A stretch of 64,000 bases of DNA, taken from contig CALCEX010000070.1 of NCBI GenBank assembly GCA_937900325.1, forward strand, positions 28,141 through 92,140. Direction: 5' to 3'. Source of the stretch: an uncultured Clostridia bacterium (GTDB lineage: Bacteria > Bacillota > Clostridia > Christensenellales > CAG-138). Below are positions 43,549 through 54,202 of the stretch, piece by piece. Numbering within the stretch: position 1 is the stretch's first letter; each line of letters starts with the position of its first letter. Position numbers and translations under genes: made by a program. Under the pieces are notes generated by a model. The model did not search any database and was not told where the DNA came from. It saw only the letters and a program-made list of their open reading frames with translations.

Positions 43549-44826
43549 ATGAAAAGAACATTTCTCACTCTGGCGGCGGCGGTAATAGCGCTGCTTATTG
43601 CGCTTCCCCTCTCCCCCGCCTTCGCGGAGGACGCCTATGTCCCCTACCCCGCGCCGAAGGCGGCGGTATCCGATGACGGCACCATATACCTGAGGCCCGC
43701 CCCGACAAGGGACACCGAGGGCGCGGTAAAGCTCAGGCATATGGAGGGAAAGACCGTAAGCGCGCTGGGCAGCGACCCATCGGGCAAATACCTGTATATA
43801 GAATACGAGGGCAAAAAGGGCTTTGTGCGGGCGAAGGACTTTGAGCTGGCGGACAGCGCCGCCTCCCCCTCCCCCGCCGTCAGCACCGCCAATGTCAGCT
43901 ACTTCGGCGCGGCTAAGACGGGAATATCCGGGGACAGCGCCATATATATGCGTACCTCCCCCAATATACCCGAAAAGCCCGCCAAGAGCGATTCCAACGT
44001 CGCCCGGAAGATAAAGAAGGCCAGGGGCGCTTCCTTTAAGCTGCTTGGCGAGGCGGGCGACTGGTACTACGCGGAGTATGACGGGACAAAGGGCTTCGTA
44101 AAGAAGGCCGATTTTACCATACAGGAGCAGAACGCCAACGCCAACGCCGGGACAAGCGGAGCAGACGGAGCGGGCAGGCTGAACAGGCCCACCAGCGGCG
44201 CGACCGAGACAGGCCACGGCGCGGAAAGCGAAAAGTGGGGCAGCATAAAGATACCCGGCGCGAAAACCTATACCATATACGGCAACTACACAAACAGCGC
44301 CGGCACTAAGTATTATTACGCCGCCGAGAACCTCAAGGGGCATTACGAATACGTGCATACCCTCACCGCGAAGGGCTCTCAGGTGCATTCCGTGCTGGGC
44401 CACAACGTCCGCAGCGGCAAGGGCAAGTATTTCCACAACCTGCACCATGTGCAGAACGCCCTCATAGGCAAGAGCAGGTGCGAAAGCTGCGGCGCCTCCT
44501 GCGGCAGCAAATTCAGGACCACCAGCATAACCATGAAGCTGGACGGATATAAGAAATGGGACATAATGTGCCTTTATGAGATCGCCCCCAACCAGAGCAC
44601 CAGCATACTCGCCTATAACGCAAGGCCCTGGAAAACCAGCACCAGCAGCTATGTGAGCACGCAGCTCAACTACGCCGGGACCAGCGGGCTCAAGGGCTGG
44701 ATAAACCCCGACGTCACTTACAGCGACGGCGGCAAGTACGCCATGCTCATCACCTGCGGCGACAAATACGAAAACAACAGCAACGCCACGAGCAAGCTGT
44801 ATGTGCTGCTGAAGGCGAGGGACTGA
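43549..44826 (+). CDS. Secreted SH3-repeat protein with sortase-B-like C-terminal domain (paralogue 2)
   Basis: This 425-aa paralogue of the protein at 36335 has a signal peptide (about 1-26, ending PAFA), two bacterial SH3 domains (about 35-105 and 118-195; GKKGFVRAKDFE and GTKGFVKKADFT endings) and a sortase-like C-terminal domain. The conserved positions match: His285 in VLGHN, Cys403 in MLITCG and Lys416 in ATSKLYVLLK where Arg is expected. The insertion C311-x2-C314-x3-C318 is conserved. The SH3 repeat number and linkers differ from paralogue 1. GGAAGGAG lies upstream; a strong terminator follows. Function unknown. Confidence 0.75.
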   Translation: MKRTFLTLAAAVIALLIALPLSPAFAEDAYVPYPAPKAAVSDDGTIYLRPAPTRDTEGAVKLRHMEGKTVSALGSDPSGKYLYIEYEGKKGFVRAKDFELADSAASPSPAVSTANVSYFGAAKTGISGDSAIYMRTSPNIPEKPAKSDSNVARKIKKARGASFKLLGEAGDWYYAEYDGTKGFVKKADFTIQEQNANANAGTSGADGAGRLNRPTSGATETGHGAESEKWGSIKIPGAKTYTIYGNYTNSAGTKYYYAAENLKGHYEYVHTLTAKGSQVHSVLGHNVRSGKGKYFHNLHHVQNALIGKSRCESCGASCGSKFRTTSITMKLDGYKKWDIMCLYEIAPNQSTSILAYNARPWKTSTSSYVSTQLNYAGTSGLKGWINPDVTYSDGGKYAMLITCGDKYENNSNATSKLYVLLKARD

Positions 44827-44837
44827 CACGAACAAAC

Positions 44838-44870
44838 AAAAGCGCCCGTAAAAAAACGGGCGCTTTTTTT
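44838..44870 (+). terminator. Terminator after SH3/sortase-like paralogue 2
   Basis: 12-bp perfect arms AAAAGCGCCCGT and ACGGGCGCTTTT enclose a 6-base loop, followed by TTT. Confidence 0.9.
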
Positions 44871-45183
44871 CCATAAATATTAGAAAAAAGACGCATATCC
44901 TGCATATTTGCATTTATTTACATAATAATAATGCATTATTATCTCTCATAAAATTCATTTGCGATTTTCATAACAGAATATTGAATAAGTCTATTGCGGA
45001 TTTTGCATTTATAGGGTAATATAATAGAATAAACAGATAATATGTGAATCAACCACACCTGTTCTTTGCATTTTTGAATCGCGATATGTCGTTATCTGTA
45101 ACCCTTTAAGAAAATATATTAAAGCCTACGCTTTTTTAACATACATATAAATAAGTAAATAAGCAAGAAGGAGGTAAGATGCA
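44871..45183. other. Leader region of the V-ATPase operon (no gene)
   Basis: This AT-rich gap of about 310 bp contains an 18-bp palindrome (44925-44942, core TAATGCATTA) and a perfect TATAAT at 45020-45025 with a poor -35. A leader of about 150 bp precedes the AAGGAGG of the first gene. No known riboswitch class is recognisable. Confidence 0.6.
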
Positions 45184-45495
45184 TTGCCGACTGTTATTGA
45201 GAGCATAATCATGGCCGAGGCAAAGGGCGCGGAGCTGAAAAAGCAGGCCGCCGCAAGGGCAAAGGAGATAACCGACGACGCCCGTATGCGCCGCGAAAGG
45301 GCCCTGAACGAGGCCCACGAGGCGGGGCGCGCTATGATACGGCGGGCGAAGGACGAGGCCGAAAAGCAGGGCGCCGAGCTTGCGGCGGAGCTTGCGGCGA
45401 AGGCCGATAAGGAAGCGGAGGCGGAATGCAGGAAGGCGGAGGCAAGGCTGCGCCGCGCCGCGGAATATATAGTCAGAGAGGTAGCCGGGGTATGA
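45184..45495 (+). CDS. V-type ATPase peripheral stalk subunit (NtpF/subunit G-H like)
   Basis: This 103-aa, highly charged, Ala-rich coiled-coil protein contains repeated AKEITDDARMRRERALNEAH-type heptads. It is the first gene of the operon, where E. hirae has ntpF, and would dimerise with subunit E to form the stator stalk. The start is TTG at 45184, nine bases after AAGGAGG. Sequence identity to known stalk subunits is naturally low; the assignment depends on composition, length and position. Its stop overlaps the ntpI start. Confidence 0.85.
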   Translation: MPTVIESIIMAEAKGAELKKQAAARAKEITDDARMRRERALNEAHEAGRAMIRRAKDEAEKQGAELAAELAAKADKEAEAECRKAEARLRRAAEYIVREVAGV

Positions 45496-47405
45496 TAGTG
45501 CCGATGAAAAAGCTGACCCTGGCCGCCCCCCTGGAGTACCGGGAGGAAATATTGCAGGCCCTTCAGTCGATTTGCGCGGTACAGCTTATTTCCGCGGGCG
45601 GGGGCGGGCAGGCCAGCGCCGAGGCCGAGGGAAGGGTCCAGCGGCTGCAAAGCGCCGGGGAGCTTCTTAAGCCCTTTGCAAAAAAGGAGGGCTTCGGCCC
45701 CAAGCCCGAGGCTACGCGGCAGGAGCTCGAGGCGGAAATACAGCCCGCCCTTGAGCTTTGCGCCGAGCTGGAGGGGCTGCAAAGGCGCATCGCCCAGAAC
45801 GGCGGCGATACCGAAAAGCGCAGCCAGCAGCTCAGCGCTCTGCTCCCCTGGGCGGAAATGGCCGACCCGCTGGAGAATGTGCATTCCACCCAAAACGTAA
45901 GGGTTATGGCTGGCACGGTGCCGGCGGAGGGCGTAAAGGCCCTGATGGAGAGCGGCGCGCTGGTGCGGCTTTACGGCGGCGATAAGGAGCGGGCGGCTCT
46001 TGTGATATGCCCGAAGGAGCAATATGAGGACATCGCGCCGGATATAAGGGCGGCGGGCTTTCAGGAGAAGGGCTTCGGTGAGCTGAAGGGCTCCGCCGCC
46101 GAAAATATAGAGCGGCTGAAGAAGGAAATAGCGGCGCTTAAGGCGGAGCGGGCGGAGCTTTCGGCTCAGCTTGCCGCCTTTGCGCACAGGAGGGAGGAAA
46201 TATGCAGGGCGCTGGACGGCGCGGCAATAGGCCGGGACAGGGAGCGCAGCATCGAGGAGCTGGCGCATACAGATACCGCCTTCCTGCTTACGGGCTGGGT
46301 GCGGGAGGATATGACGGATAAGGTGCGGCGGGAGATCGAAAAGATCACGGACGTTTATTATCTCGATCTGGAGGATCCCGCCGAGGGGGACGCTGTTCCT
46401 ACGGCGCTGAAAAACAGCAGGCTCATCACTCCCTATGAGGCGGTCACCAGCCTGTATTCCCTCCCCGCCTACGGCACGGTGGACGGCACGCCGCTCATGG
46501 CGCCCTTCTATTTTATCTTCTTCGGGATGATGCTATCGGATACGGTATACGGCGCGGTGCTGGCGCTTGGCGCGTGGGCGTTCCTTAAATACACAAAGCC
46601 CGCTGGCATGGTGAAGAACCTCGCGGAGGTGCTTATGATGGGCGGCATATCCACCGTTTTCATGGGGCTGCTCTTCGGAACCTGCGCCGGCGTGAGCTGG
46701 CCGGTCATCTTCAGAGGCACCGCGCTTGAAAATACCTTCCCCCTCATAGATTCCTCGGCTGACCCGATAGCCATGCTGGCGCTATGCGCCGCGATGGGCA
46801 TAGTACAGATGTTTTACGCGGTATTCATCGCCGCGTACAGCTGCGTAAAGCGGGGGGACTGGGCGGGGGCCATAGTCGATAACCTGGCATGGGTATTCAT
46901 AATAACCGGCCTTCTTATGATGGCGGCTCCCTCATTGGGGCTTCCCGCCGCGCTGGGGACGGCGGGCAAATGGATGGCCATAGCGTTCGCGGCGGTGGTA
47001 TTGCTGTTTGCCGGACGGTCGAAAAAGAATATCGCCGGGCGGCTGATGTCCGGCGCGGGCAAGCTCTATGACGTTACCTCATGGCTGGGCGACGTGCTCT
47101 CATATGCGCGCATATTCGCCCTCGGCCTTTCCACAGGCGTAATAGGCCTGGTGCTGAACACCCTCTGCTGGGATATGCTCTTCGCTTCCTTTAAGGGGAA
47201 GCCGGCGCTGATGGCGGCGGGCTTTGTTATAGTTACGGTGCTGTCCGTTGCGCTGCACGCCTTCATGATGGCCATAAGCACGCTGGGCTGCTTCGTGCAC
47301 GCGGCAAGGCTTCAGTATGTGGAGTTCTTCGGCAAGTTCTACGAGGCGGGGGGAAAGGCCTTCAGGCCGCTCAGGTACGAGACGAAGTACGTGAACGTAA
47401 AATAG
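45492..47405 (+). CDS. ntpI: V-type ATPase subunit I (a subunit)
   Basis: This 637-aa protein has a cytoplasmic coiled-coil N-terminal half (to about residue 340) and a membrane C-terminal half with about seven segments (from GTPLMAPFYFIFFGMMLSDTVYG). It forms the ion half-channels against the c ring. The channel region includes LSYARIFALGLSTGVIG, where the essential Arg of subunit a lies. The ATG at 45492 overlaps the previous stop (ATGA); MKKLTLAAP at 45504 is an alternative start. Confidence 0.94.
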   Translation: MIVPMKKLTLAAPLEYREEILQALQSICAVQLISAGGGGQASAEAEGRVQRLQSAGELLKPFAKKEGFGPKPEATRQELEAEIQPALELCAELEGLQRRIAQNGGDTEKRSQQLSALLPWAEMADPLENVHSTQNVRVMAGTVPAEGVKALMESGALVRLYGGDKERAALVICPKEQYEDIAPDIRAAGFQEKGFGELKGSAAENIERLKKEIAALKAERAELSAQLAAFAHRREEICRALDGAAIGRDRERSIEELAHTDTAFLLTGWVREDMTDKVRREIEKITDVYYLDLEDPAEGDAVPTALKNSRLITPYEAVTSLYSLPAYGTVDGTPLMAPFYFIFFGMMLSDTVYGAVLALGAWAFLKYTKPAGMVKNLAEVLMMGGISTVFMGLLFGTCAGVSWPVIFRGTALENTFPLIDSSADPIAMLALCAAMGIVQMFYAVFIAAYSCVKRGDWAGAIVDNLAWVFIITGLLMMAAPSLGLPAALGTAGKWMAIAFAAVVLLFAGRSKKNIAGRLMSGAGKLYDVTSWLGDVLSYARIFALGLSTGVIGLVLNTLCWDMLFASFKGKPALMAAGFVIVTVLSVALHAFMMAISTLGCFVHAARLQYVEFFGKFYEAGGKAFRPLRYETKYVNVK

Positions 47406-47445
47406 CGGTTATGCGCTTCTTGGTATATAAGTTATAACACGATAA

Positions 47446-47964
<519 letters not shown>

Positions 47965-47977
47965 GTCGGAGCGGCGT

Positions 47978-48562
47978 ATGGCAAACGACACTAATTCAGG
48001 GGCTGAAAAGCTCACCTCCCGCATACTGGAGGAGGCGGAGGCCGAGGCCGGGCGCGTCATAATGGAGGCGGAGGCAAAGGCCGGAGCCATAGCCTCCGAG
48101 GCTGCGGCCGAGGCCGAAAGGCTCAATATGGAATACGCAAAAAGGGCGGAAAGGGCGGCTGAGGATATAATCGAGCGCAGCCGCACCAACGCCGCGCTGG
48201 ATAGCCGCAAGGCCGCCCTCAGGGAAAAGCGGCGGGTGCTGGACGAGGCCTTCGCCCTGGCAAAGAAGGAGCTTTGCGCCCTTGAGGGCGAAAGGCGCAG
48301 GGCGCTCATAGAGCGCATGATAAGGGAAAACGCAAAGGGCGGAGAGACGCTGCGCCCCGCAAAGCCGGACAGGGAGCTTATAGCCGCGCTTATAGCGGAG
48401 CTGGAGCCCTCCCTACCCCTTTCTCTGGGCGAGGATATGGAGGCTGGCGGCGGCTTTCGGCTGCTGGGCGGCGGCTATGAGACGGACTGCACCTTTGAGG
48501 CGCTGCTGAAGGGCTTCCGCGAAAGGCGGGAGGGCGAGGCGGCCCGCCTGCTGTTCGAGTAA
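47978..48562 (+). CDS. ntpE: V-type ATPase subunit E
   Basis: This 194-aa stalk subunit has a long Ala/Glu-rich N-terminal coiled coil (about 8-105; LEEAEAEAGRVIMEAEAKAG) and a compact C-terminal domain (LGGGYETDCTFEALLKGFRE) that contacts the catalytic head. It pairs with the first gene product of the operon. It lies 13 bp after ntpK and 12 bp before ntpC. Confidence 0.92.
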   Translation: MANDTNSGAEKLTSRILEEAEAEAGRVIMEAEAKAGAIASEAAAEAERLNMEYAKRAERAAEDIIERSRTNAALDSRKAALREKRRVLDEAFALAKKELCALEGERRRALIERMIRENAKGGETLRPAKPDRELIAALIAELEPSLPLSLGEDMEAGGGFRLLGGGYETDCTFEALLKGFRERREGEAARLLFE

Positions 48563-48574
48563 AGGAGGGCGACT

Positions 48575-49546
48575 ATGCCGCAGAAAAGCCCTGTTTACGC
48601 AGTTACCCGCATAAGGGTGCACGAGAAGGACATGATAAAGCCCGAGACAATGGCGAGGATGGCGGAGGCCGCGCCCGCCGAGGTCATGCGCCTGCTGGGG
48701 GATATGGGCTACGGAGGGATACCGGACCCTCAGCTTTCGGATGGGGAAAGGATGATAGCAAAGGAGCTTTCCGACGCCTACGCCCTTATAAAGGAGGTCA
48801 CCTTCTGCCCGGAAAAGACGGATCTGTTCATGCTCAGGGGGGACGCCAACAACCTCAAGCTCCTCATAAAGCGGCGGCTCACGGGGGCGGGCGGCTCCCC
48901 CGCCCTTATGACGGGCGTATACTCCGGCGAGGACGTCATACGCATGGTGCAGAACGCGGATTACCGGGAGCTGCCGGAGGAATTTACAAAGCGGCTCAAC
49001 GCCCTTGAGCAGTCCTTCTCCGGCGGGATAGACCCGGGCAGGATATCTGCGGAGATAGACCGGGCGTACCTTGAGCATTGCCTGAAAAACGCAAGCGGTC
49101 CCTCCCTTGAATACTTCAGGGGGCTCGCGGATTTTACCAACCTGCTGACGGCGCTTCGCCTGCGCGATATGGGCGCGGGCGCGGATAAGCTGAAAAACTC
49201 CCTCATGCCGGAGGGATACATATCCCACAGGCTCCTCATGCAGTGCTTTGACGGCGCGGAGGAGGGCATGGCGAGGGCGGCGGCGGGCCCCGCGCGGGAA
49301 AGGATACTCAAGGGCCTTGAGGAATACGGCAGGAGCGGCAGACTTACGGAGCTTGAGCGGCAGCGGGACAATTACCTCATATCCCTCTTTAAGGGGGCGA
49401 GGCTGGCGGGCGGCATAGAGCCGCTCATAGGCTATCTTTTGGGCCGGGAGCAGGAGGCGAAGTGCCTGAGGCTGATAATCACCGCAAAGCGCAACGACCT
49501 GCCGGATAAGGCCATAACCGAAAGGCTGGGTGAGCTGTATGGATAA
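48575..49546 (+). CDS. ntpC: V-type ATPase subunit C
   Basis: This 323-aa subunit C/d-like protein links the central stalk to the c ring. It is helical throughout. Conserved features include VTRIRVHEKDMI near the start, a central YFRGLADFTNLLTALRLRDMG segment and a C-terminal IGYLLGREQEAKCLRLIITAKRN. It overlaps the start of the F subunit gene. AAAGGAGG precedes the ATG. Confidence 0.93.
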   Translation: MPQKSPVYAVTRIRVHEKDMIKPETMARMAEAAPAEVMRLLGDMGYGGIPDPQLSDGERMIAKELSDAYALIKEVTFCPEKTDLFMLRGDANNLKLLIKRRLTGAGGSPALMTGVYSGEDVIRMVQNADYRELPEEFTKRLNALEQSFSGGIDPGRISAEIDRAYLEHCLKNASGPSLEYFRGLADFTNLLTALRLRDMGAGADKLKNSLMPEGYISHRLLMQCFDGAEEGMARAAAGPARERILKGLEEYGRSGRLTELERQRDNYLISLFKGARLAGGIEPLIGYLLGREQEAKCLRLIITAKRNDLPDKAITERLGELYG

Positions 49547-49871
49547 GCGCACGGATATCGCCATGATAGGCGGCAGGGACTCGGTGCTCATAGGCAAGGC
49601 CGTGGGTCTCGGCGTATATGACGAGACGGACGGAGAAAGGGCGAATAAGCTCATATACAGGCTTGCCCGCGAGGGCTGCAAGATCATATTCCTGACGGAG
49701 CCGGTGTACGCCAAGTGCTCCGAGGCGATAAGCAGCTTCAAGACGGAGACCTTCCCCGCGATAATACCCATACCGGATCTCCACGGCCCTTCCGGCGTGG
49801 CGATGGCGGCGCTCAGGGCCAACGTGGAGAAGGCCATAGGCGCGGATATACTATTCTCGGAGGATAAATAA
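49539..49871 (+). CDS. ntpG: V-type ATPase subunit F (NtpG)
   Basis: This 110-aa central stalk subunit begins [21 protein letters not shown] with the typical GxxDSVLGF-like stretch, and has [12 protein letters not shown] and the [15 protein letters not shown] segment of subunit F. The ATG at 49539 overlaps the ntpC stop by eight bases; a GTG at 49530 is possible but less likely. Confidence 0.92.
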   Translation: MDKRTDIAMIGGRDSVLIGKAVGLGVYDETDGERANKLIYRLAREGCKIIFLTEPVYAKCSEAISSFKTETFPAIIPIPDLHGPSGVAMAALRANVEKAIGADILFSEDK

Positions 49872-49873
49872 AT

Positions 49874-51646
49874 ATGGCAGTTAAAGGAACCATAGTTAAG
49901 GTATCGGGCCCCCTGATAGTGGCTTCCGGCATGGCGGACGTAAATATGTACGACGTCGTCCGCGTATCCGAAAAGCATCTCATAGGCGAGGTGATTGAGC
50001 TTCGCGGGGATATGGCCTCCATACAGGTATACGAGGAGACCGGCGGCATAGGCCCCGGGGAGCCCGTGGAATCCACCGGCGCTCCCCTGTCTGTCGAGCT
50101 TGCCCCCGGGCTCATAGAATCCATATACGACGGCATACAGCGCCCGCTGAATAAAATTCAGGAGCTTTCGGGCGACAGGATAACCAGAGGCGTCAGGGTG
50201 GACGCAATAGACCACGAAAGGCTGTGGTATTTCCGCCCCGGGGCCCAGATAGGCGATATATTAAGGCCCGGCGATATACTGGGCACCGTGCGGGAGACGG
50301 AGGCGGTGCTGCATAAGATAATGGTGCCGCCGAACGTGACAGGCCAGCTTACCTGGATACACTCCGGCGATGCCAACGTGGTGCAGACCATAGCGAAACT
50401 GACGACGACGAAGGGCGAGACCATAGAGCTGCCCATGATGCAGAAGTGGCCGGTACGCATAGGCAGGCCCTACGCAAAAAAGATGGCCCCTACCGAGCCC
50501 ATGATAACCGGCCAGAGGGTGATAGACACGCTGTTCCCCGTAGCGAAGGGCGGCGTGGCGGCGGTCCCCGGCCCCTTCGGCAGCGGCAAGACGGTGGTTC
50601 AGCATCAGCTTGCCAAGTGGGCGGACGCGGACATAATCGTATACGTTGGCTGCGGCGAGCGCGGCAACGAGATGACCGACGTTCTGATGGAGTTCCCGGA
50701 GCTTAAGGATCCCCGCACCGGGCTTTCCCTCATGAAGCGCACGGTGCTCATCGCCAACACCTCGGATATGCCGGTAGCGGCCCGCGAGGCCAGCATATAT
50801 ACAGGCATTACCATAGCGGAATACTTCCGCGATATGGGCTACAAGGTGGCCATAATGGCGGATTCCACCAGCCGCTGGGCGGAGGCGCTGCGCGAAATGT
50901 CCGGCCGCCTTGAGGAGATGCCCGGCGAGGAGGGCTACCCCGCATACCTGGGCAGCCGCCTTGCGGAGTTTTACGAGAGGGCAGGTTCGGTGGTTACGCT
51001 GGGCAGCGAGGGGCGCGAGGGCGCGGTCACCGCCATAGGCGCGGTATCCCCACCGGGCGGCGATATTTCAGAGCCGGTTTCCCAGGCCACGCTGCGCACG
51101 GTAAAGGTGTTCTGGGGCCTTAGCGCGAAGCTCGCGTATGCCCGCCACTTCCCCGCGATAGACTGGCTGACCTCATATTCCCTCTACCTTGACCGGCTCG
51201 AGCCCTGGTTCAATAAGGAGGTAGACCCCGGCTGGGCCGGCATGGTGCAGAAGGTCATGAATATGCTTCAGGAGGAGAGCGAGCTGGAGGAGATAGTCCG
51301 CCTTGTAGGCATAGACGCCCTGAGCTATAAAGACAGGCTCACTCTGGAGGCCGCCCGCTCCATAAGGGAGGATTACCTCCATCAGAACGCCTTCCACGAG
51401 GTGGATACCTACACCTCCCCCGCGAAGCAGGCGATGCTGCTGCGGCTGATTACAGGCTATTACGAAAAGAGCCTGGAGGCCCTTTCAAGGGACGCTTCCT
51501 TCAATAGGCTGGTTTCGCTGCCTGTCCGGGAGGATATAGGCCGCTTCAAGTATACCGGGGAGGATAAGTGCGCCGAGAGGTATGAGGAGATAACCGCAAA
51601 GCTCAACGCGGAGCTCCGGGAGCTTACGGAAGGAGGCGAAGAATAA
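49874..51646 (+). CDS. ntpA: V-type ATPase catalytic subunit A
   Basis: This 590-aa catalytic subunit has a P-loop GPFGSGKT at 233-240, [15 protein letters not shown] with the catalytic Glu, [32 protein letters not shown], and the extra 'non-homologous' region characteristic of V/A-type A subunits (about 110-200). It binds and hydrolyses or synthesises ATP together with subunit B. The last base of its stop codon is the first base of the ntpB start (1-base overlap). Confidence 0.98.
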   Translation: MAVKGTIVKVSGPLIVASGMADVNMYDVVRVSEKHLIGEVIELRGDMASIQVYEETGGIGPGEPVESTGAPLSVELAPGLIESIYDGIQRPLNKIQELSGDRITRGVRVDAIDHERLWYFRPGAQIGDILRPGDILGTVRETEAVLHKIMVPPNVTGQLTWIHSGDANVVQTIAKLTTTKGETIELPMMQKWPVRIGRPYAKKMAPTEPMITGQRVIDTLFPVAKGGVAAVPGPFGSGKTVVQHQLAKWADADIIVYVGCGERGNEMTDVLMEFPELKDPRTGLSLMKRTVLIANTSDMPVAAREASIYTGITIAEYFRDMGYKVAIMADSTSRWAEALREMSGRLEEMPGEEGYPAYLGSRLAEFYERAGSVVTLGSEGREGAVTAIGAVSPPGGDISEPVSQATLRTVKVFWGLSAKLAYARHFPAIDWLTSYSLYLDRLEPWFNKEVDPGWAGMVQKVMNMLQEESELEEIVRLVGIDALSYKDRLTLEAARSIREDYLHQNAFHEVDTYTSPAKQAMLLRLITGYYEKSLEALSRDASFNRLVSLPVREDIGRFKYTGEDKCAERYEEITAKLNAELRELTEGGEE

Positions 51647-53025
51647 TGCTGAGGGAATACAGGACCATCAGGGAGGTCGCCGGCCCCCTTATGCTGGTGG
51701 ATCAGGTAGAAGGGGTAAAGTACGACGAGCTTGTGGAAATAGAGCAGTCCGATGGGCGCATACGCCGGGGCAAGGTGCTGGAGATAAACCGGGACAGGGC
51801 GCTTTTGCAGCTCTTTGAGGGCAGCCAGGGGCTTCGCATATCCGATTCCAGCGCGAAATTCCTCGGCCATTCCATAGAGCTTTCCGTCGCGCCGGATATG
51901 CTCGGGCGGGTGTTCGACGGCATGGGCAGGCCGATAGACGGCGGCCCGGAGCTTATACCCGAAAAGCGCCTCGATATAAACGGCGCGCCCATAAACCCCG
52001 CCGCACGCGACTACCCCAACGAATTCATACAGACCGGCGTTTCCGCCATAGACGGCCTTAATACGCTGGTTCGCGGCCAGAAGCTGCCGGTGTTCTCCGG
52101 CTCCGGCTTGCCGCACGCCAACCTTGCGGCGCAGATAGCCCGCCAGGCCAGGGTGCGGGGTACCGGCGAGGGCTTCGCGGTGGTGTTCGCCGCCGTAGGC
52201 ATAACCTTTGAGGAGGCGGATTTCTTCACCTCCGATTTCAGGGCCACCGGCGCTATCGACCGCACGGTGACCTTCATAAACCTCGCAAACGACCCCGCCA
52301 TAGAGCGCATAGCCACCCCCCGCATGGCGCTCACCGCCGCGGAGTATCTGGCCTTCGACCTCGGCATGCACGTTCTGGTAATAATAACCGACATTACCAA
52401 CTACGCGGAGGCGCTGCGCGAGGTATCCGCCGCCCGCAAGGAGGTCCCCGGCCGCAGAGGCTACCCCGGCTACCTCTATACCGACCTTGCCACCATGTAC
52501 GAGAGGGCGGGGCGCATAAAGGGCAACCCCGGCTCCATCACCATGATACCCATACTTTCCATGCCGGAGGACGACATAACCCACCCCATACCCGACCTTA
52601 CCGGCTATATAACCGAGGGGCAGATAATACTCGGGCGGGAGCTGCACAGGAAGGGCGTAACGCCGCCTGTAAACGTGCTGCCCTCCCTGTCCCGCCTGAA
52701 GGATAAGGGCATAGGCCGGGGCAAGACCCGGGAGGACCACGCGGACACAATGAACCAGCTCTTCGCCGCCTATTCCCGCGGCAAGGACGCGAAGGAGCTT
52801 GCGGTCATACTGGGCGACGCGGCGCTGTCCGATACGGATAAGCTTTACGCCAGCTTCGCGGACGCCTTTGAGGAGGAATATGTCTCCCAGGGCTTCTATA
52901 CCAACCGCTCCATCGAGGAAACGCTGGAGCTGGGCTGGAGGCTGCTCTCCATTCTGCCCCGGGCCGAGCTCAAGCGCATAAGGGACGAATATCTTGATAA
53001 ATACCTGCCAAAGGCGGAGGGATAG
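51646..53025 (+). CDS. ntpB: V-type ATPase regulatory subunit B
   Basis: This 459-aa non-catalytic nucleotide-binding subunit has the degenerate P-loop region [22 protein letters not shown] instead of Gxxxx[50 protein letters not shown] and a C-terminal helical domain follow. It alternates with subunit A in the A3B3 head. AGGAGG precedes its start inside ntpA. Confidence 0.98.
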   Translation: MLREYRTIREVAGPLMLVDQVEGVKYDELVEIEQSDGRIRRGKVLEINRDRALLQLFEGSQGLRISDSSAKFLGHSIELSVAPDMLGRVFDGMGRPIDGGPELIPEKRLDINGAPINPAARDYPNEFIQTGVSAIDGLNTLVRGQKLPVFSGSGLPHANLAAQIARQARVRGTGEGFAVVFAAVGITFEEADFFTSDFRATGAIDRTVTFINLANDPAIERIATPRMALTAAEYLAFDLGMHVLVIITDITNYAEALREVSAARKEVPGRRGYPGYLYTDLATMYERAGRIKGNPGSITMIPILSMPEDDITHPIPDLTGYITEGQIILGRELHRKGVTPPVNVLPSLSRLKDKGIGRGKTREDHADTMNQLFAAYSRGKDAKELAVILGDAALSDTDKLYASFADAFEEEYVSQGFYTNRSIEETLELGWRLLSILPRAELKRIRDEYLDKYLPKAEG

Positions 53026-53028
53026 CCT

Positions 53029-53658
53029 ATGGCACAGCTTCAGGTAAAGCCGACCCGCATGGAGCTGACCAACCTTAAAAAAAAGCGCAAGGTTGCGGCC
53101 CGGGGTCATAAGCTTATGAAAGACAAGCGGGACGAGATGGTGCGCCGCTTCATAGCCTACGCCCGCCGAAATAAGGAGCTGCGGGAGCAGGTAGAGCAAA
53201 GGCTTTCCGCCGCCATGGGGCGGTTTGTGCTGGCAAGGGCGGAGATGAGCGGCGAGGCGATAGAGGAGGCCCTGGCCTACCCCGCCCGCCCCGCCACGGT
53301 ATCCGTGAATACCCAGCATGTGCTGTCGCTGAAGATGCCAAAGCTTTCGCTGGATACCTCCGGCGCGTTCGATCATCCATACGGCTTCATGAACACCTCC
53401 GCCGAGCTGGACTCCGCCGTGGTCGCCTTCGCGGAGACGCTGCCCCTGCTCATAGAGCTTGCGGAGGTGGAAAAAATATGCAATTCCCTTGCGGACGAGA
53501 TAGAAAAGACCCGCCGCCGCGTAAACGCGCTGGAGTATGTTATGATACCCCAGTTTGACGAGGCGATACGCGAGATCAAGATGAAGCTGGACGAGAACGA
53601 CAGGGGCAACACCACCCGCCTTATGAAGACAAAGGAAATGCTGGCGAACCGGGAATAG
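53029..53658 (+). CDS. ntpD: V-type ATPase subunit D
   Basis: This 209-aa central rotor shaft subunit has PTRMELTNLKKKRKVAARGHKLMKDKRDEM near the N-terminus and long N- and C-terminal helices (EKTRRRVNALEYVMIPQFDEAI). It turns with subunit F inside the head. It is the last gene of the operon: stalk-I-K-E-C-F-A-B-D, the same order as E. hirae ntpFIKECGABD. The E. hirae ntpJ potassium transporter gene is absent. Confidence 0.96.
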   Translation: MAQLQVKPTRMELTNLKKKRKVAARGHKLMKDKRDEMVRRFIAYARRNKELREQVEQRLSAAMGRFVLARAEMSGEAIEEALAYPARPATVSVNTQHVLSLKMPKLSLDTSGAFDHPYGFMNTSAELDSAVVAFAETLPLLIELAEVEKICNSLADEIEKTRRRVNALEYVMIPQFDEAIREIKMKLDENDRGNTTRLMKTKEMLANRE

Positions 53659-54202
53659 AAAAGCAAACAAAAGAAAACCAACTAAAAAATAAAAGCCCTT
53701 TATCCACACTCCCGCTGGAATCCATCCGGCGGGAGTTGATTCTATCTTTTGATTTTAACCGCCGCCGACCGACCTTCGTCAGCTTGAATACCTGATAGGA
53801 CGGCGCAAGCAGAATGAAGCAGGGAGCTTGAGGAGCGAAGGCGCGCGAAAGGGCGGCGTAAGCGACGAGAAGCGACCCATGCTGAATTCTGAGCGGCTAC
53901 GGGAAAGAGATAACGAAAGCTGTACGATATGCGCAGCTTCTTTTTGGTTCTTTGGGAGCTTTCTTCCAAGAAAGCGGAGGCCTTTGGGTACTTTCGGCCC
54001 ACGAAAGTACCGCGCCGCAGGCATAAAGAAAAGCCGGATAAGATAACAGAGATGGAGTTTAACAGCGAAAGCCGGAATTCCGCGCCGCAGGCAAAAAAAC
54101 GTTGGATATGATACAGGCGTTTGAGCTTAACCGCAAACGCCGCAATTCCTGCATTTTCCCCCAAAAAAACCATCATATCTGCTCCGGCGCCGGAGTTTAA
54201 TA
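53659..54202. other. Gene-free region between ntpD and rsmI with degenerate repeats
   Basis: This 544-bp convergent gap has a hairpin near 53712-53736 (CTCCCGCTGG...CCGGCGGGAG), probably the ATPase operon terminator. An inverted repeat about the TTCTTTGGGAGC...CTTCCAAGAAAG segment (53950-53976) and a CTTTCG...CGAAAG stem (53991-54007) follow, then two copies of CGCGCCGCAGGCA (54011 and 54079 areas). It looks like a decayed repeat block. I see no convincing gene. Confidence 0.55.

Noticed and set aside
44871..45183. Riboswitch or T-box in long leaders (also 22434-22934 and upstream of cysS)
   Set aside because: No conserved core of a known riboswitch class and no T-box sequence could be recognised by eye.
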